Assembly: GCA_018607835.1 (NCBI GenBank)
Contig: JABBAS010000027.1
Coordinates: forward strand, 64,876 to 124,038
Direction of reading: 5' to 3'
Source of the DNA: Methylobacillus sp.
Lineage (GTDB): Bacteria; Pseudomonadota; Gammaproteobacteria; Burkholderiales; Burkholderiaceae_C
DNA length: 59,163 nucleotides
Shown: piece after piece, positions 45,827 through 55,747 of the stretch
How the letters are laid out: every line of letters begins with the position of its first letter
Position numbering within the stretch: the first letter of the stretch is position 1
Program-made: the position numbers and the translations under genes
The notes under the pieces: model-generated
What the model saw: only the letters and a program-made list of their open reading frames with translations
Told to the model about the DNA's origin: nothing
The model's database searches: none

Positions 45827-45857
45827 AAAAGCCGACCGCGTGTCGGCTTTTCTTTTT
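45827..45857 (+). terminator. Intrinsic terminator after the parvulin gene
   Basis: A perfect ten-base stem AAAAGCCGAC/GTCGGCTTTT with loop CGCGT, followed by CTTTTT. It lies 31 bases past the parvulin stop and ends the yciB-bolA-parvulin transcript. Confidence 0.92.
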
Positions 45858-45981
45858 GCTGATTGGCATGCGCTCCGCACAGGCGGAGGCGAGTCGTGTC
45901 GCGCCTGCTGCTCATCCGCACCGGCTCTGCTAGGGCCGAAAGCGGTATAGTGTGCGCGTGGAAGTTGCCTACACCAGCCCT

Positions 45982-46014
45982 ATAGATGGAAGTCACAGAT
46001 AGATGGAAGTCACA
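45982..46014 (+). repeat. 16-bp direct repeat in the leader of the hydrolase-cyclase gene
   Basis: ATAGATGGAAGTCACA occurs at 45982-45997 and again at 45999-46014, a period of 17 bases, ending just before the ATG at 46016. Each copy contains GGAAG, and the second copy is correctly placed as a ribosome binding site. It may be a simple duplication or a regulator site. Confidence 0.85.
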
Positions 46015-46015
46015 C

Positions 46016-47380
46016 ATGCCCGTTATTGATAGACCAGAAACCCAATACGCTCTCTCTGGCGAATTAAGCATTGCTTACCAAGTGTTTGGGCACGGCGAGC
46101 GTGATCTTTTGTACGTCCCGGGGATGATTTCCCACCTCGAGTTGAGTTGGGATGACGAGCGACTGCGGTCTTTTCTGACCGAGCTTGGCCAGCACTTTCG
46201 CGTCATCATGCTCGACAAGCGCGGTCAGGGCATGTCCGACCGTATCGACGGTGCGACCACGCTGGAGGAACGCATCGATGACCTGCGCGCCGTTATGGAA
46301 GCGGCTCATTCGCAACGTGCGACCGTATTTGGTTTCTCCGAGGGCGGTCCTCTGTGCGTGCTCTTCGCCGCGAGTTACCCGAAAAAAGTGGAGTCCCTCA
46401 TTTTGTTTGGGAGCATGGCGAAGTATTGGGGTAGCGATGACTATCCTCACCGTGTACACATCAACGACATCGATGAGACACTCTCGACCATCACGGCTGC
46501 GTGGGGAAAGGGACACTTTCTGCAGGCTCGTGCCGCCGACGCGGATGCAAATAACGCGGCTTTACTGCCCATCTTTTCGAAAATGGAGCGCATGGCATCT
46601 TCCCCCAGTGGCGTCGGGAAATTCATGCGCGCCAACGCACTCATCGACGTGCGGTCAATTTTGCCGGATGTACCCCAAAAAACCTTGATTATTCATAGGC
46701 GCTACGACAAGAGTGTTGACAAGAGCAATGGCCGTTATCTCGCGGAACATCTGCCGCACGCAACCTACCTGGAGCTGCCAACCACGTCGCATCTACCGCA
46801 ATTTGAAGACTCCGATGCGATCGCAGAGGCGATTGTTAGCTTTGCCAAAGCCTCGCATCGCGTGAGTGCCGACCTAGACGATCGCAAGCTATCGACTGCG
46901 CTGTTCACAGACATCGTGGGATCCACCGCCAAGCTAATCGAGATGGGTGATGAGGCTTGGCGGAACGCACTGAATCGACACGACGCAGTCGTTGAGCCCC
47001 TCATTGCGCGCTATCGCGGGCGTCTCGTTAAAAACACGGGGGATGGCATCTTGGCGGTATTTGACGGCCCTGTGCGCGCCCTCAACTGCGCATTGGCTTT
47101 GGTTGTGGCACTGGAAGAAATTGGTCTCCCCATCCGTGCGGGTTTGCATGTGGGCGAGGTCGTCGACCGGGGCGGGGATGTGACGGGTATCGCCGTTAAT
47201 ATTGCGTCCCGCGTCATGGATAAAGCGGGTGCGGGCGAAGTGCTCTTGACCCGTACCCTCAAAGACCTCACAGGCGGCAGCGACATGCGTTTTGAATCTG
47301 CTGGCGATTACGAGCTGAAGGGATTGAGCGAACCTTACCAGCTGTTTCGAACGTTAGGCCTTGAGGTGGCAGCGGCGTAA
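46016..47380 (+). CDS. Alpha/beta hydrolase fused to a class III adenylate/guanylate cyclase
   Basis: A 454-residue protein with two catalytic domains. The N-terminal alpha/beta hydrolase (about 10-280) has LDKRGQGMSD near 66-75, nucleophile Ser108 in GFSEG and His259 in TTSHLP. The C-terminal cyclase (about 290-452) has metal Asp299 in FTDIVGST, Lys339, Asp343 in TGDG, Asp388, and Asn395 and Arg399 in VNIASR. The Lys/Asp pair suggests ATP as substrate. All catalytic residues are present, so it should make cAMP under control of the hydrolase-like domain. Similar fusions are known from actinobacteria and some proteobacteria. An in-frame ATG at 45986 inside the direct repeat is an alternative start. 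Confidence 0.92.
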   Translation: MPVIDRPETQYALSGELSIAYQVFGHGERDLLYVPGMISHLELSWDDERLRSFLTELGQHFRVIMLDKRGQGMSDRIDGATTLEERIDDLRAVMEAAHSQRATVFGFSEGGPLCVLFAASYPKKVESLILFGSMAKYWGSDDYPHRVHINDIDETLSTITAAWGKGHFLQARAADADANNAALLPIFSKMERMASSPSGVGKFMRANALIDVRSILPDVPQKTLIIHRRYDKSVDKSNGRYLAEHLPHATYLELPTTSHLPQFEDSDAIAEAIVSFAKASHRVSADLDDRKLSTALFTDIVGSTAKLIEMGDEAWRNALNRHDAVVEPLIARYRGRLVKNTGDGILAVFDGPVRALNCALALVVALEEIGLPIRAGLHVGEVVDRGGDVTGIAVNIASRVMDKAGAGEVLLTRTLKDLTGGSDMRFESAGDYELKGLSEPYQLFRTLGLEVAAA

Positions 47381-47395
47381 CGCTAGGCGTCGGCA

Positions 47396-47986
47396 TCAAA
47401 CCGGCATAAATACCTGGCCCTCGTCATCATCGCCTTGTGACGCTTGCGACGGTACGTAGGTATCGATCAGGTGTTGCGCTGTCGCTATTTGTTCGGGTGT
47501 CATCTTGGCCTTGGTACGCGCGCATTCTTCCGCAACAAACGGCAACGCGCCCGCCAGACTAAACCAACGATAGGCTTGGACATCGTCTCGCTCAAGCCCT
47601 CTTCCCTCTGCATACATCGCAGCCAGGCTGGCTTGCGCCTTTGGATCGCCCTTGTCCGCGCCCTTTTCGTACCAATGCACCGCTTCGCTGTCGTCCTGAG
47701 GCACGCCCAGTCCGAGGAAGTAGACATCCCCTAGGTTGGTTTCCCACTGCCTTCCGCCGTTGATATCGGCAATCACAGAGAACTCTCGGTACCAATCTAC
47801 CGCCTCGCTATAGTCGCTTTCCGGTGCACGCCCGATCGCCCAAACGCCAACCAGTCGCGTCTGTGCCCGGGTGTCGCCTAGCGCTGCCGCAGCTTGAAAC
47901 TTCGCCGATGCCGTACCGTAATCATTGCCATCTTCGGCCTCTCGGCCCTCCTCGTAGAGGGTGGCGTGGGGCGGTTGAATCGTCAT
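47396..47986 (-). CDS. SEL1-like tetratricopeptide repeat protein
   Basis: A 196-residue repeat protein without signal peptide. Two clear SEL1 units are present: LGDVYFLGLGVPQDDSEAVHWYEKGADKG-type (about 85-115) and LAAMYAEGRGLERDDVQAYRWFSLA (about 120-144). A weaker unit precedes them. SEL1 repeats form protein-binding surfaces. AAGGAG eight bases before the ATG supports the start. It is convergent with the cyclase gene, 15 bases away. The partner is unknown. Confidence 0.83.
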   Translation of the reverse strand: MTIQPPHATLYEEGREAEDGNDYGTASAKFQAAAALGDTRAQTRLVGVWAIGRAPESDYSEAVDWYREFSVIADINGGRQWETNLGDVYFLGLGVPQDDSEAVHWYEKGADKGDPKAQASLAAMYAEGRGLERDDVQAYRWFSLAGALPFVAEECARTKAKMTPEQIATAQHLIDTYVPSQASQGDDDEGQVFMPV

Positions 47987-48176
47987 TGGCGAGGCTCCTT
48001 GGCGTTGATAAAGTTGCCGCTCTTTATTTGTACGGCGTCAGGTAGCAGTCACTGGTCAGTCAATCAGCCCGTGACGTACCGCTGCCCTTAATTTTAATGG
48101 CTTACGCCCGTGCTGTCAGCGCGGCGGCCAAGCGCAGACCAACGGGCCACTGGGTGGCGATGCCCACCCACCGCGC

Positions 48177-49019
48177 CTAGGAAAACCGCATAGAAAAATC
48201 AGTGGCGTGAATGTCTTTGATCAATGCGCCTACCGAGATACGGTCGACCCCCGCTTGCGCATAGTCCGACAAGGTCGCTAGCGTGACGCCACCGGACACC
48301 TCAAGACTACAACGCCCGTCCGCCATGGCGACCGCTTCTTTTACCCGCGCCAAGTCCATGTTGTCCAACAAGACCATCTCAACACCGGCCGCCAAGGCCT
48401 CATTGAGCTGCGCCAAGGTTTCAACTTCCACTTGGATAAACGAGGCCTGCGAGCGCAACGATTTGGCCGCTTCAAACGCCGCGGTGAGGCTGCCCGCTGC
48501 GGCAATGTGATTTTCTTTAATCAAGATGGCGTCATATAAGCCCATACGGTGATTTTTCCCGCCCCCAACGCGCACGGCGTATTTTTCAGCCACCCGCAAT
48601 CCGGGAATGGTTTTTCGGGTGTCGTACACATGGGCTTTTGTGCCCACTACTTTGCTGGCGTAAAGCGCCGTCTTGGTGGCCACTGCACTCAGCGTTTGAA
48701 GAAAGTTAAGGCACACACGCTCGGCGGTCAACAGCCCACGGGCAGGCCCTTGTATCTTAAGAATCGCTTGGTTGGGCTCACAGCGTGCACCGTCACTGAC
48801 CAGCCAGTGAACATCGGCCGTAGGCACCAACACGGCGAGGACGTCATCGACCCATGGGCGTCCACAAATGACCGCTGCATCACGACATATCACGGTCGCT
48901 ACCGCCTGCTTAGCCTCGGGTATCAGCGCCGCGGTGAGGTCACCAGATCCGACATCCTCATTGAGTGCACGCAGAACGTCTGCTTTGACAACGTCGGGGG
49001 AAATAGTGAATTCATTCAT
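48177..49019 (-). CDS. nadC: Nicotinate-nucleotide pyrophosphorylase (carboxylating)
   Basis: Quinolinate phosphoribosyltransferase, 280 residues, third step of de novo NAD synthesis (quinolinate plus PRPP to nicotinate mononucleotide). Motifs: NEDVGSGDLTAALIP near 15-29, TRKTIPGLR near 134-142, GGGKNHRMGLYDAILIKENHI near 152-172 and the C-terminal SVGALI. nadA and nadB are not next to it. A hairpin in the 3' flank (about 48149-48170) lacks a U run, so it is not called as a terminator. Confidence 0.95.
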   Translation of the reverse strand: MNEFTISPDVVKADVLRALNEDVGSGDLTAALIPEAKQAVATVICRDAAVICGRPWVDDVLAVLVPTADVHWLVSDGARCEPNQAILKIQGPARGLLTAERVCLNFLQTLSAVATKTALYASKVVGTKAHVYDTRKTIPGLRVAEKYAVRVGGGKNHRMGLYDAILIKENHIAAAGSLTAAFEAAKSLRSQASFIQVEVETLAQLNEALAAGVEMVLLDNMDLARVKEAVAMADGRCSLEVSGGVTLATLSDYAQAGVDRISVGALIKDIHATDFSMRFS

Positions 49020-49066
49020 AAGGCAGATATAAATGGGACAGGCAACAAAACAAGAAAAAAAGAACG

Positions 49067-49825
49067 CTAGCGTATCAACAGGAGTCCGAGCAACACCAAA
49101 CAGGATACCAATATTCGGCGGAACAGGACCTCGTTTAGATATTGGCGAACCCGCTTGCCTAGGCGCAAACCGATCAGCATCGGAATCATGGCGATACAGG
49201 AGATCAACATTTCAGTGGTTCCAAACCGTCCGAACCACAGCATCGTTGCGTACATAGGCACCGCAGTGAAGAAATAAATCACGCTGACATGTCCAACAAA
49301 CGCATCGCGCTTCAACGACAACGCCATCAAATAAGCAATTACAACGGGGCCAGTCAGCGAGGACACGCCGCCAACAAAGCCTGCCGCTGCGCCAACGGCC
49401 ACACTCCACCATCGCTCTTGGACAGCTGAGATACGAAACCCCGGCTTGTACGCCAGCAACGCGGCGGCTAACAATACCGAGCCCCCCACCAGGGGACGCA
49501 ATGTGTCGGGGCTCATCTCGGTCGTCCACCAAACCGTCACGAACATGGTGACAAATTGCGCGGCCAACAGCCACCCCATTCTTTGTATCACGGGCCGAAT
49601 CGGACCGCCCTCGAAGGCTTGTAGCGCGTTCGATGCAAGCACCGGGAGTGCGAGCAAACCGATCGCTTGTTGGGGCGGAATGAACATAGACAAAACAGGA
49701 ATGGCGACAAGCGGCAACCCGACCCCGATAGCACCTTTTATAAAGGCACCAAACAGAAAAATACCGAGGGTAAAGGCGATGACGGCGCTATCAAGCGCCC
49801 AAAAACCGGCTATGGAGGTGGGCAT
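49067..49825 (-). CDS. TSUP (TauE/SafE) family membrane transporter
   Basis: Integral membrane protein, 252 residues, about eight hydrophobic segments. Typical features are GAFIKGAIGVGLPLVAIPVLS near 27-47 and GAAAGFVGGVSSLTGPVVIAYLM near 144-166, the two repeated GxxxGxxS-like helices of the family. TSUP proteins export or import sulfur-containing and other organic anions such as sulfite or sulfoacetate; the substrate here is unknown. It follows the esterase gene by 13 bases on the same strand and is probably co-transcribed. Confidence 0.88.
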   Translation of the reverse strand: MPTSIAGFWALDSAVIAFTLGIFLFGAFIKGAIGVGLPLVAIPVLSMFIPPQQAIGLLALPVLASNALQAFEGGPIRPVIQRMGWLLAAQFVTMFVTVWWTTEMSPDTLRPLVGGSVLLAAALLAYKPGFRISAVQERWWSVAVGAAAGFVGGVSSLTGPVVIAYLMALSLKRDAFVGHVSVIYFFTAVPMYATMLWFGRFGTTEMLISCIAMIPMLIGLRLGKRVRQYLNEVLFRRILVSCLVLLGLLLIR

Positions 49826-49838
49826 ATCAGGCTGCGTA

Positions 49839-50609
49839 TCAAGCCGCGCGTGCGCACTGTAGCAACAGTGCCACCAATGTCTCAGGGTGACTCACCATGG
49901 GGTCGTGCCCGGAGTCAATTTCCAAATAAGTCCAAGAGGGGTCTGCTTTGACACGCTCACGACTTAACTCCAAACCGGACAGCACATTACCCACGCAGTT
50001 TATGTAGCTGCGTTTTAGGCTCGCTTGTGCCGCGTCATCGATGCGCATCGGGTCAAGGTAAACGCCAAAGGGCTGTGGCGTTTGGCGGCGGTTCACCCAA
50101 TCGCGGTCAGCGCCGGTTAAGCCAAATTTACTGGCGTCAGGTGGATTCAAAAAGACGCCGCCACCCACGGTTTGCGCCTCTTTGATGCGCGCGAGCCGCG
50201 TTTCCGCTGTCTGCATGGTTCCCCAGCTTTCCCCATTTTTAGGCACGTGTGCGTCTATGTAAATAACATGTTGCAACACACCCGGCATCTCGTCTAACAG
50301 CCGCTGCGCGACCTGCGTGACCACGACGCCACCGTAGCTGTGACCAACCAAAATAACCTCAGACCACTCGTGCGATCGCACCACCTCCATCACGTCAGCC
50401 GCATGTGTGGCGACGGTGATTTGTGCGCTCAACAGGTGCGCTCGCTCACCCACACCGGTCAAGTTCACCGCATGAGCGCGGTGGCCCGCATCACCAAAAA
50501 GTGGCAGCACGCGCTCCCAACACCAAGCGCCATGCCACGCACCGTGCACCAGCACGTAGACCGGGCTCTTGGCTGAATGGGTTGAATTAACTGAGTTCAC
50601 TGAAGTCAT
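49839..50609 (-). CDS. Alpha/beta hydrolase, plant-esterase-like
   Basis: Serine hydrolase, 256 residues. It has the oxyanion segment LVHGAWHGAWCW near 20-31, nucleophile Ser in LVGHSYGGVV near 91-100 and catalytic His in DSGHDPMVSHPE near the C-terminus. This resembles the methyl-esterase/hydroxynitrile-lyase-like group. The first 14 residues (MTSVNSVNSTHSAK) are low-complexity. The gene is between purL and the TSUP transporter on the same strand. The substrate is not known. Confidence 0.88.
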   Translation of the reverse strand: MTSVNSVNSTHSAKSPVYVLVHGAWHGAWCWERVLPLFGDAGHRAHAVNLTGVGERAHLLSAQITVATHAADVMEVVRSHEWSEVILVGHSYGGVVVTQVAQRLLDEMPGVLQHVIYIDAHVPKNGESWGTMQTAETRLARIKEAQTVGGGVFLNPPDASKFGLTGADRDWVNRRQTPQPFGVYLDPMRIDDAAQASLKRSYINCVGNVLSGLELSRERVKADPSWTYLEIDSGHDPMVSHPETLVALLLQCARAA

Positions 50610-50634
50610 CGCGGTCTCCCTTTGTTGTTTTAGC

Positions 50635-53600
50635 TTAGGCCACCCAACGCCGTGCGTTGTGCCAGATCAGAGACCACGGGCTCAGGGCACTCTTGTCTCC
50701 GCCTGTCCAACTCATTTGGATATTACGAAAGACGCGTTCGGGGTGCGGCATGAGCGCGGTGAATCGGCCATCCGCAGTTGTCACACCAGTCAATCCACCC
50801 GCGCTGCCGTTGGGGTTGGCTGGGTAGCGCGTGGTGGCAAGCCCTTGATCGTCGACATAACGCATCGCCATAAGGGCGCTGTTGGCATCGCCGCGTTGGC
50901 TGAAATTAGCAAAGCCCTCGCCGTGCGCAACGGCAATAGGCAAGCGCGCACCCGCCATGCCTTGCAAGAAGATACTCGGCGAGTCCGTGACCTCCACCAT
51001 GCTCAAGCGCGCCTCAAAGCGCTGACTTTGGTTGGTGGTAAATCGTGGCCACGCGGCGGCTCCCGGAATGATGGGCGCCAGCTCAGCAAACATTTGACAG
51101 CCATTACACACGCCCAGTCCAAAACTGTCCTCGCGACTAAAAAAGGCCTGGAACTGTTCCAACAGACTCGGGTTGAACAAAATGCTGCGCGCCCAACCAA
51201 TGCCAGCGCCCAGCGTGTCCCCATAGCTAAAACCACCGCAGGCCACAAGGCCCGAGAAATCTGCAAGGTGAGCGCGCCCAGCTTGCAGATCACTCATGTG
51301 TACATCCACCGCTTCAAAGCCGCCCAAGTCAACGCTGTACGCCATCTCCACGTGCGAGTTAACGCCCTGCTCGCGCAACACCGCCACACGCGGTCTATCC
51401 TTCTTAACAGCCGCTTGATTTAACACGGCGTCTGACTCCGTAGCCGTCAGTCGTGCCAGCGTATCCACTGGCACATGCCATTGCAGACCGGCATCCTCAG
51501 GGAGACCCATTCCCGCATGCTCTTGATCGGCGCAGGCGGGGTTGTCACGCAACTGGCACATTTGCCAGCTGACGCTGTCCCATACGGCGTGGAGATCCGT
51601 CAATGCGGCATCAAAAATGGTTTGCGTATCACGCCAGACTTGCAGACGCCCTTTCCCAAAGGCGATCTCCGCGCCCTCGGGACGTGTCTTACCAATCACG
51701 TGACTATGGGCGCTCAAACCATGTGCACGCAGGGTGGCAAAAACCGCGTCCCGCTGCGCTGTAGGCACCTGAATCACTGCGCCGAGCTCCTCGTTAAACA
51801 AGGCTTTCAGTGTGCGCTCTTGGCGACGTGCACTGACCTGTGTCGCCCAATTTTTGCTGTCCCCCACATCCATGCGGCTATCGGAGATGCCGTCGCCTTC
51901 TAGCACCAGCATGTCAATGTTCAGCGATACACCAACGTGCCCAGCAAACGCCATTTCGGCCACGGTGGCCAGCAAGCCGCCGTCACTCTTATCGTGATAG
52001 GCAAGGAGGTGACCCGCTGCGCGCAATGCGTTGATTGCCTCGACAAGCCCGACCAAATCTTCCGGATGGTCCAAGTCGGGCGTGGCACGGTCGGTTTGAT
52101 TCAAAAGCTGCGCCAGTTGGCTACCGGCCATGCGCATCTGCCCTCTTCCCAGATCAATCAAAATCAGGGTGGTGTCCAGCGCAGTCGCATCCAGTTGCGG
52201 CGTGAGCGTCTGTCGCACATCCGCGATCGGGACAAACGCCGTGGCCACTAAGCTCACCGGGGAGACCACCTTGCGGCTGCCATCATCCGCTTGCCACTGC
52301 GTTCGCATAGACAAGCTGTCTTTGCCCACGGGAATAGAGACGCCGAGCGCGGGGCACAGCGCCATACCAACAGCCCGCACGGTATCGTATAACGCGGCGT
52401 CTTCGCCGGGCTCACCGCAGGCCGCCATCCAGTTTGCTGAGAGCTTGACACGGCTGAGCTCAAGCGGTGCCGCCAACAAATTGGTAATACTCTCAGCGAT
52501 CGCCATACGCCCGGATGCGGCGGGATTGAAGATAGCCAGCGGCGAGCGCTCCCCCATGGCCATCGCCTCGCCAGCGAAACCATGAAAATCAGCCAGCGTG
52601 ACCGCGCAATCAGCGACCGGCACTTGCCAAGGTCCCACCATTTGATCTCGGTGCGTGAGCCCGCCAACGGCCCGGTCGCCAATCGTGATCAAGAAGCGCT
52701 TGGACGCGACGGTGGGCGCGCGCAACACATCAATGACCGCTTGCTCTAGCGACACGCCATCCAACGAGATGGCCTCAAAGCGACGCGCAACCCGTTTGAC
52801 GTCACGGTGTAAGGCGGGCATCTTCCCAAGCAAGACGCTCATAGGAAGGTCGACTGGACGCTCACTCGTTTGCGCCAACGAATCCGGCGCCATGGCGCTG
52901 CCCTCGCCGCCGTGGCTGGGTAAGCGCTCATCGGCTACGACCAAATGCCTGGCCTCTGTGGCAACGCCCACCACATGCACAGGGCAACGCTCACGCTCGG
53001 CCATGGCTTGCAACGCCCGCCAGCTGTCCGGCGCGATCGCCAAGACGTAGCGCTCTTGGCTTTCGTTACACCAAATTTCCTTGGGCGCGAGACCCGACGC
53101 CTCCAGCGGTATCGACGACAAGTCAAAAAATGCCCCACGACCCGCGTCGTTGGTGAGCTCGGGAAAGGCGTTGGACAAACCACCTGCACCCACATCGTGT
53201 ATGGCCAAAATCGGATTCGTCGCCCCCAGGCGCCAGCAATGGTTAATCACCTCTTGGGCGCGGCGCTCGATCTCGGGGTTGCCGCGTTGTACAGAGTCAA
53301 AATCCAGATCGGCGGCGTTGGCACCACTGGCCAGCGAACTGGCCGCACCCCCGCCCATGCCAATACGCATACCAGGCCCACCAAGTTGCACGAGCAACGT
53401 GCCGGCCGGGAACGCAATCTTGTGGGTCAGGGCACTGTCAATGACACCCATGCCGCCGGCGATCATGATTGGCTTGTGGTAGCCCCAGTGCACGGTATCC
53501 GTGTCCGATTTAACGATTTGCTCAAAACTGCGAAAGTAGCCCGCCAAATTAGGACGACCAAACTCGTTGTTAAACGCCGCACCACCCAAGGGGCCATCCC

Positions 53601-54756
53601 GCATGATCTCCAACGCCGACGCCATATGGCTGGGACCAACCGGGAGATGGGCATCGGCCAATGGCACAACCGCGCGAGCCTCCTCTGGCCAATGCAGCGC
53701 GGAGACCGTGAAACCAGTAAGACCGGCCTTGGGCGCCGAACCGCGACCTGTTGCTCCCTCGTCGCGAATCTCCCCACCCGCACCCGTCGCGGCCCCTTCG
53801 AACGGACTGATGGCGGTCGGGTGGTTATGGGTCTCCACCTTCATCAACACATGGCGTGTCGCCTGATGGCTGCTGTAAGCGCTGGGTTGCGTGGGCGAGC
53901 TGGGTCCGAACGCCTGAACCGCATGCCCAACCATGACGGCGGCGTTGTCTGCATAGGCCACCACCGTGTGCTCAGGGCGCAACCGATGGGTGTTGCGAAT
54001 CATGCCAAACAGACTGAGGTCTTGGGTCTCACCATCAATGGTAAAGGCCGAGTTAAAAATTTTGTGCCTGCAATGCTCGCTGTTGGCCTGCGCAAACATC
54101 ATGAGCTCGACGTCCGTGGGGTTTCGCGCCATGTGGGTGAAGGCGTCCACCAAATAGCCCAACTCTTCGCCTGCCAAGGCCAACCCGAAACGTTGGTTGG
54201 CCTTTTCAAGCGCATCACGTCCTCCGCCCAAAATGTCAATGCGCTCCATAGGCGGCGGCGTCTGTGCCACACCCAGTTGACTGAGGGCATCCTCATCGAA
54301 CAAGACCGACTCTGTCATTCGGTCGTGCAGCGTTGCCAGCACCGCAGCGCGGACGTCAGCGCTCAGTGTCGTCGCTTTTTTAAAAACCAATTGCCACTTC
54401 ACCACGCGTTCAACGCGTGTCACATCTAGGCCGCAGTTATGGGCAATGTTGGTCGCCTTGGACGCCCAAGCGGATACGGTACCGAGGCGAGGGGTCACCC
54501 AACACGTGAACGCATGACTAGGCGCTTTGCTCGTCGGAATGACCCCGTGAGCCGGCTCCAACAGCGCCGCCAACGCCTGCGTCGCTGCAGCCTCAGGCGC
54601 CGTTGGGTAGATCGCGACATGAACCACCTGCGCCTCAAGGTCCGTGACACCCTTGGCGATGGACTGGATCGCACTGAGATGTTGTTGCTTTTTGAAGGCA
54701 GTTAAGGCGGAGGCACCTGGGAAAAAACTCAAAAACGGCGTCGAGGGTGTGGTCAC
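50635..54756 (-). CDS. purL: Phosphoribosylformylglycinamidine synthase (single chain)
   Basis: Large cytosolic purine-synthesis enzyme, 1,373 residues, converting FGAR, glutamine and ATP to FGAM. Order: N-terminal PurS-like domain, linker, two AIRS-like halves (with [19 protein letters not shown] near 330 and [10 protein letters not shown] near 810), and C-terminal glutaminase from about 1,110. The glutaminase has nucleophile Cys in [12 protein letters not shown] (about 1,215) and His/Glu in MPHPERVF (about 1,340). The start codon is GTG. It is divergent from map across 178 bases. The long open frame on the opposite strand inside it is a codon-bias shadow. Confidence 0.97.
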   Translation of the reverse strand: MTTPSTPFLSFFPGASALTAFKKQQHLSAIQSIAKGVTDLEAQVVHVAIYPTAPEAAATQALAALLEPAHGVIPTSKAPSHAFTCWVTPRLGTVSAWASKATNIAHNCGLDVTRVERVVKWQLVFKKATTLSADVRAAVLATLHDRMTESVLFDEDALSQLGVAQTPPPMERIDILGGGRDALEKANQRFGLALAGEELGYLVDAFTHMARNPTDVELMMFAQANSEHCRHKIFNSAFTIDGETQDLSLFGMIRNTHRLRPEHTVVAYADNAAVMVGHAVQAFGPSSPTQPSAYSSHQATRHVLMKVETHNHPTAISPFEGAATGAGGEIRDEGATGRGSAPKAGLTGFTVSALHWPEEARAVVPLADAHLPVGPSHMASALEIMRDGPLGGAAFNNEFGRPNLAGYFRSFEQIVKSDTDTVHWGYHKPIMIAGGMGVIDSALTHKIAFPAGTLLVQLGGPGMRIGMGGGAASSLASGANAADLDFDSVQRGNPEIERRAQEVINHCWRLGATNPILAIHDVGAGGLSNAFPELTNDAGRGAFFDLSSIPLEASGLAPKEIWCNESQERYVLAIAPDSWRALQAMAERERCPVHVVGVATEARHLVVADERLPSHGGEGSAMAPDSLAQTSERPVDLPMSVLLGKMPALHRDVKRVARRFEAISLDGVSLEQAVIDVLRAPTVASKRFLITIGDRAVGGLTHRDQMVGPWQVPVADCAVTLADFHGFAGEAMAMGERSPLAIFNPAASGRMAIAESITNLLAAPLELSRVKLSANWMAACGEPGEDAALYDTVRAVGMALCPALGVSIPVGKDSLSMRTQWQADDGSRKVVSPVSLVATAFVPIADVRQTLTPQLDATALDTTLILIDLGRGQMRMAGSQLAQLLNQTDRATPDLDHPEDLVGLVEAINALRAAGHLLAYHDKSDGGLLATVAEMAFAGHVGVSLNIDMLVLEGDGISDSRMDVGDSKNWATQVSARRQERTLKALFNEELGAVIQVPTAQRDAVFATLRAHGLSAHSHVIGKTRPEGAEIAFGKGRLQVWRDTQTIFDAALTDLHAVWDSVSWQMCQLRDNPACADQEHAGMGLPEDAGLQWHVPVDTLARLTATESDAVLNQAAVKKDRPRVAVLREQGVNSHVEMAYSVDLGGFEAVDVHMSDLQAGRAHLADFSGLVACGGFSYGDTLGAGIGWARSILFNPSLLEQFQAFFSREDSFGLGVCNGCQMFAELAPIIPGAAAWPRFTTNQSQRFEARLSMVEVTDSPSIFLQGMAGARLPIAVAHGEGFANFSQRGDANSALMAMRYVDDQGLATTRYPANPNGSAGGLTGVTTADGRFTALMPHPERVFRNIQMSWTGGDKSALSPWSLIWHNARRWVA

Positions 54757-54899
54757 GTTGTGCTCAGGTGATGGGATCCGGGAGGGGAAACAGGCAATCT
54801 CAGGGAAACAGGGACACGGATGCCAAGAATCGCAGAATGAGGGTATTTTAAAGGGCTTAAGCCATGCGTTTCACGGTGTCTACCGGCATTTCCTTGGTC

Positions 54900-54929
54900 G
54901 CGACAAAACGGGCTCAGGGGTGCGATAAT
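54900..54929 (+). promoter_or_regulatory. Candidate promoter of map, extended -10, implying a leaderless mRNA
   Basis: A -35-like GCGACA (54900-54905) is separated by 18 bases from an extended -10 TGCGATAAT whose hexamer is at 54924-54929. The map ATG begins only five bases later, and no ribosome binding site is present. The start of transcription would fall at or beside the ATG. Confidence 0.45.
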
Positions 54930-54934
54930 TTCGT

Positions 54935-55747
54935 ATGCCTATCACCTACAAAAATGCAGAAGATGCCGCTGGCATGCGTATCGCGGGTCGCCTCGCCTCG
55001 GAGGTACTTGACTTCCTAACCCCGCACGTCCAAGCGGGTATCACGACAGAAGCCCTCGACAAGCTGGCCCACGACTACATCGTGGACGTTCAGCAAGCCA
55101 TTCCCGCTCCGCTAAATTACGCACCAGGCGGCTATAAGCCATACCCCAAATCGATTTGCACCTCGGTCAATCACACGATCTGCCACGGCATACCCAATGA
55201 CAAGGCGCTGAAAAAAGGCGACATCATCAACATAGACATCACCGTCATCAAGGATGGCTGGCACGGTGACACCAGTCGGATGTTTGTCGTTGGCGAAGGC
55301 TCGATTGCTGCCAAGCGTCTCTGCAACATTACCTACGATGCCATGTGGAAAGGCATTGTCATGGTCAAGCCCGGTGTCCGCTTGGGCGATATCGGGCATG
55401 CCATTCAGACGTTTGCCCAAGGTCTTGGCTTTAGCGTAGTCAGAGAGTTTTGCGGTCACGGCATTGGCAGAGGATTTCACGAGGATCCGCAGATTCTCCA
55501 TTACGGCACGCCGGGAACTGGCGAGACCTTGGTCGAAGGCATGACCTTCACCATAGAACCCATGATCAACGCTGGCAAACGTGACATCAAGGAGATGGGC
55601 GATGGCTGGACGATTGTGACCAAAGACCGCTCGCTATCGGCGCAGTGGGAACACACCATTCTGGTGACACCCACAGGATACGAGGTGTTAACCCTGTCCG
55701 CCGGTAGTCCACCACTGCCCGAGTTTGTTCGTGCAACCACAACTTAA
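54935..55747 (+). CDS. map: Methionine aminopeptidase, type I
   Basis: Cytosolic metalloprotease, 270 residues, that removes the N-terminal Met of new proteins. Metal ligands are visible: two Asp in INIDITVIKDGWHGDTSR (about 105-112), His in HGIGRGFHED (about 180), Glu in TIEPMIN (about 211) and Glu in QWEHT (about 242). The ATG at 54935 is very close to the putative -10 element. It overlaps glnD at its 3' end, as in many Burkholderiales. Confidence 0.96.
   Translation: MPITYKNAEDAAGMRIAGRLASEVLDFLTPHVQAGITTEALDKLAHDYIVDVQQAIPAPLNYAPGGYKPYPKSICTSVNHTICHGIPNDKALKKGDIINIDITVIKDGWHGDTSRMFVVGEGSIAAKRLCNITYDAMWKGIVMVKPGVRLGDIGHAIQTFAQGLGFSVVREFCGHGIGRGFHEDPQILHYGTPGTGETLVEGMTFTIEPMINAGKRDIKEMGDGWTIVTKDRSLSAQWEHTILVTPTGYEVLTLSAGSPPLPEFVRATTT

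Noticed and set aside
48149-48170. Hairpin TGGGTGGC/GCCCACCCA downstream of nadC as a terminator
   Set aside because: No following U run and a bulge in the stem; evidence is too weak.
52945-54429. 494-codon open frame antisense to purL
   Set aside because: Its composition is that of a codon-bias shadow (His/Arg/Gly rich), with no domain signature; purL on the other strand is certain.
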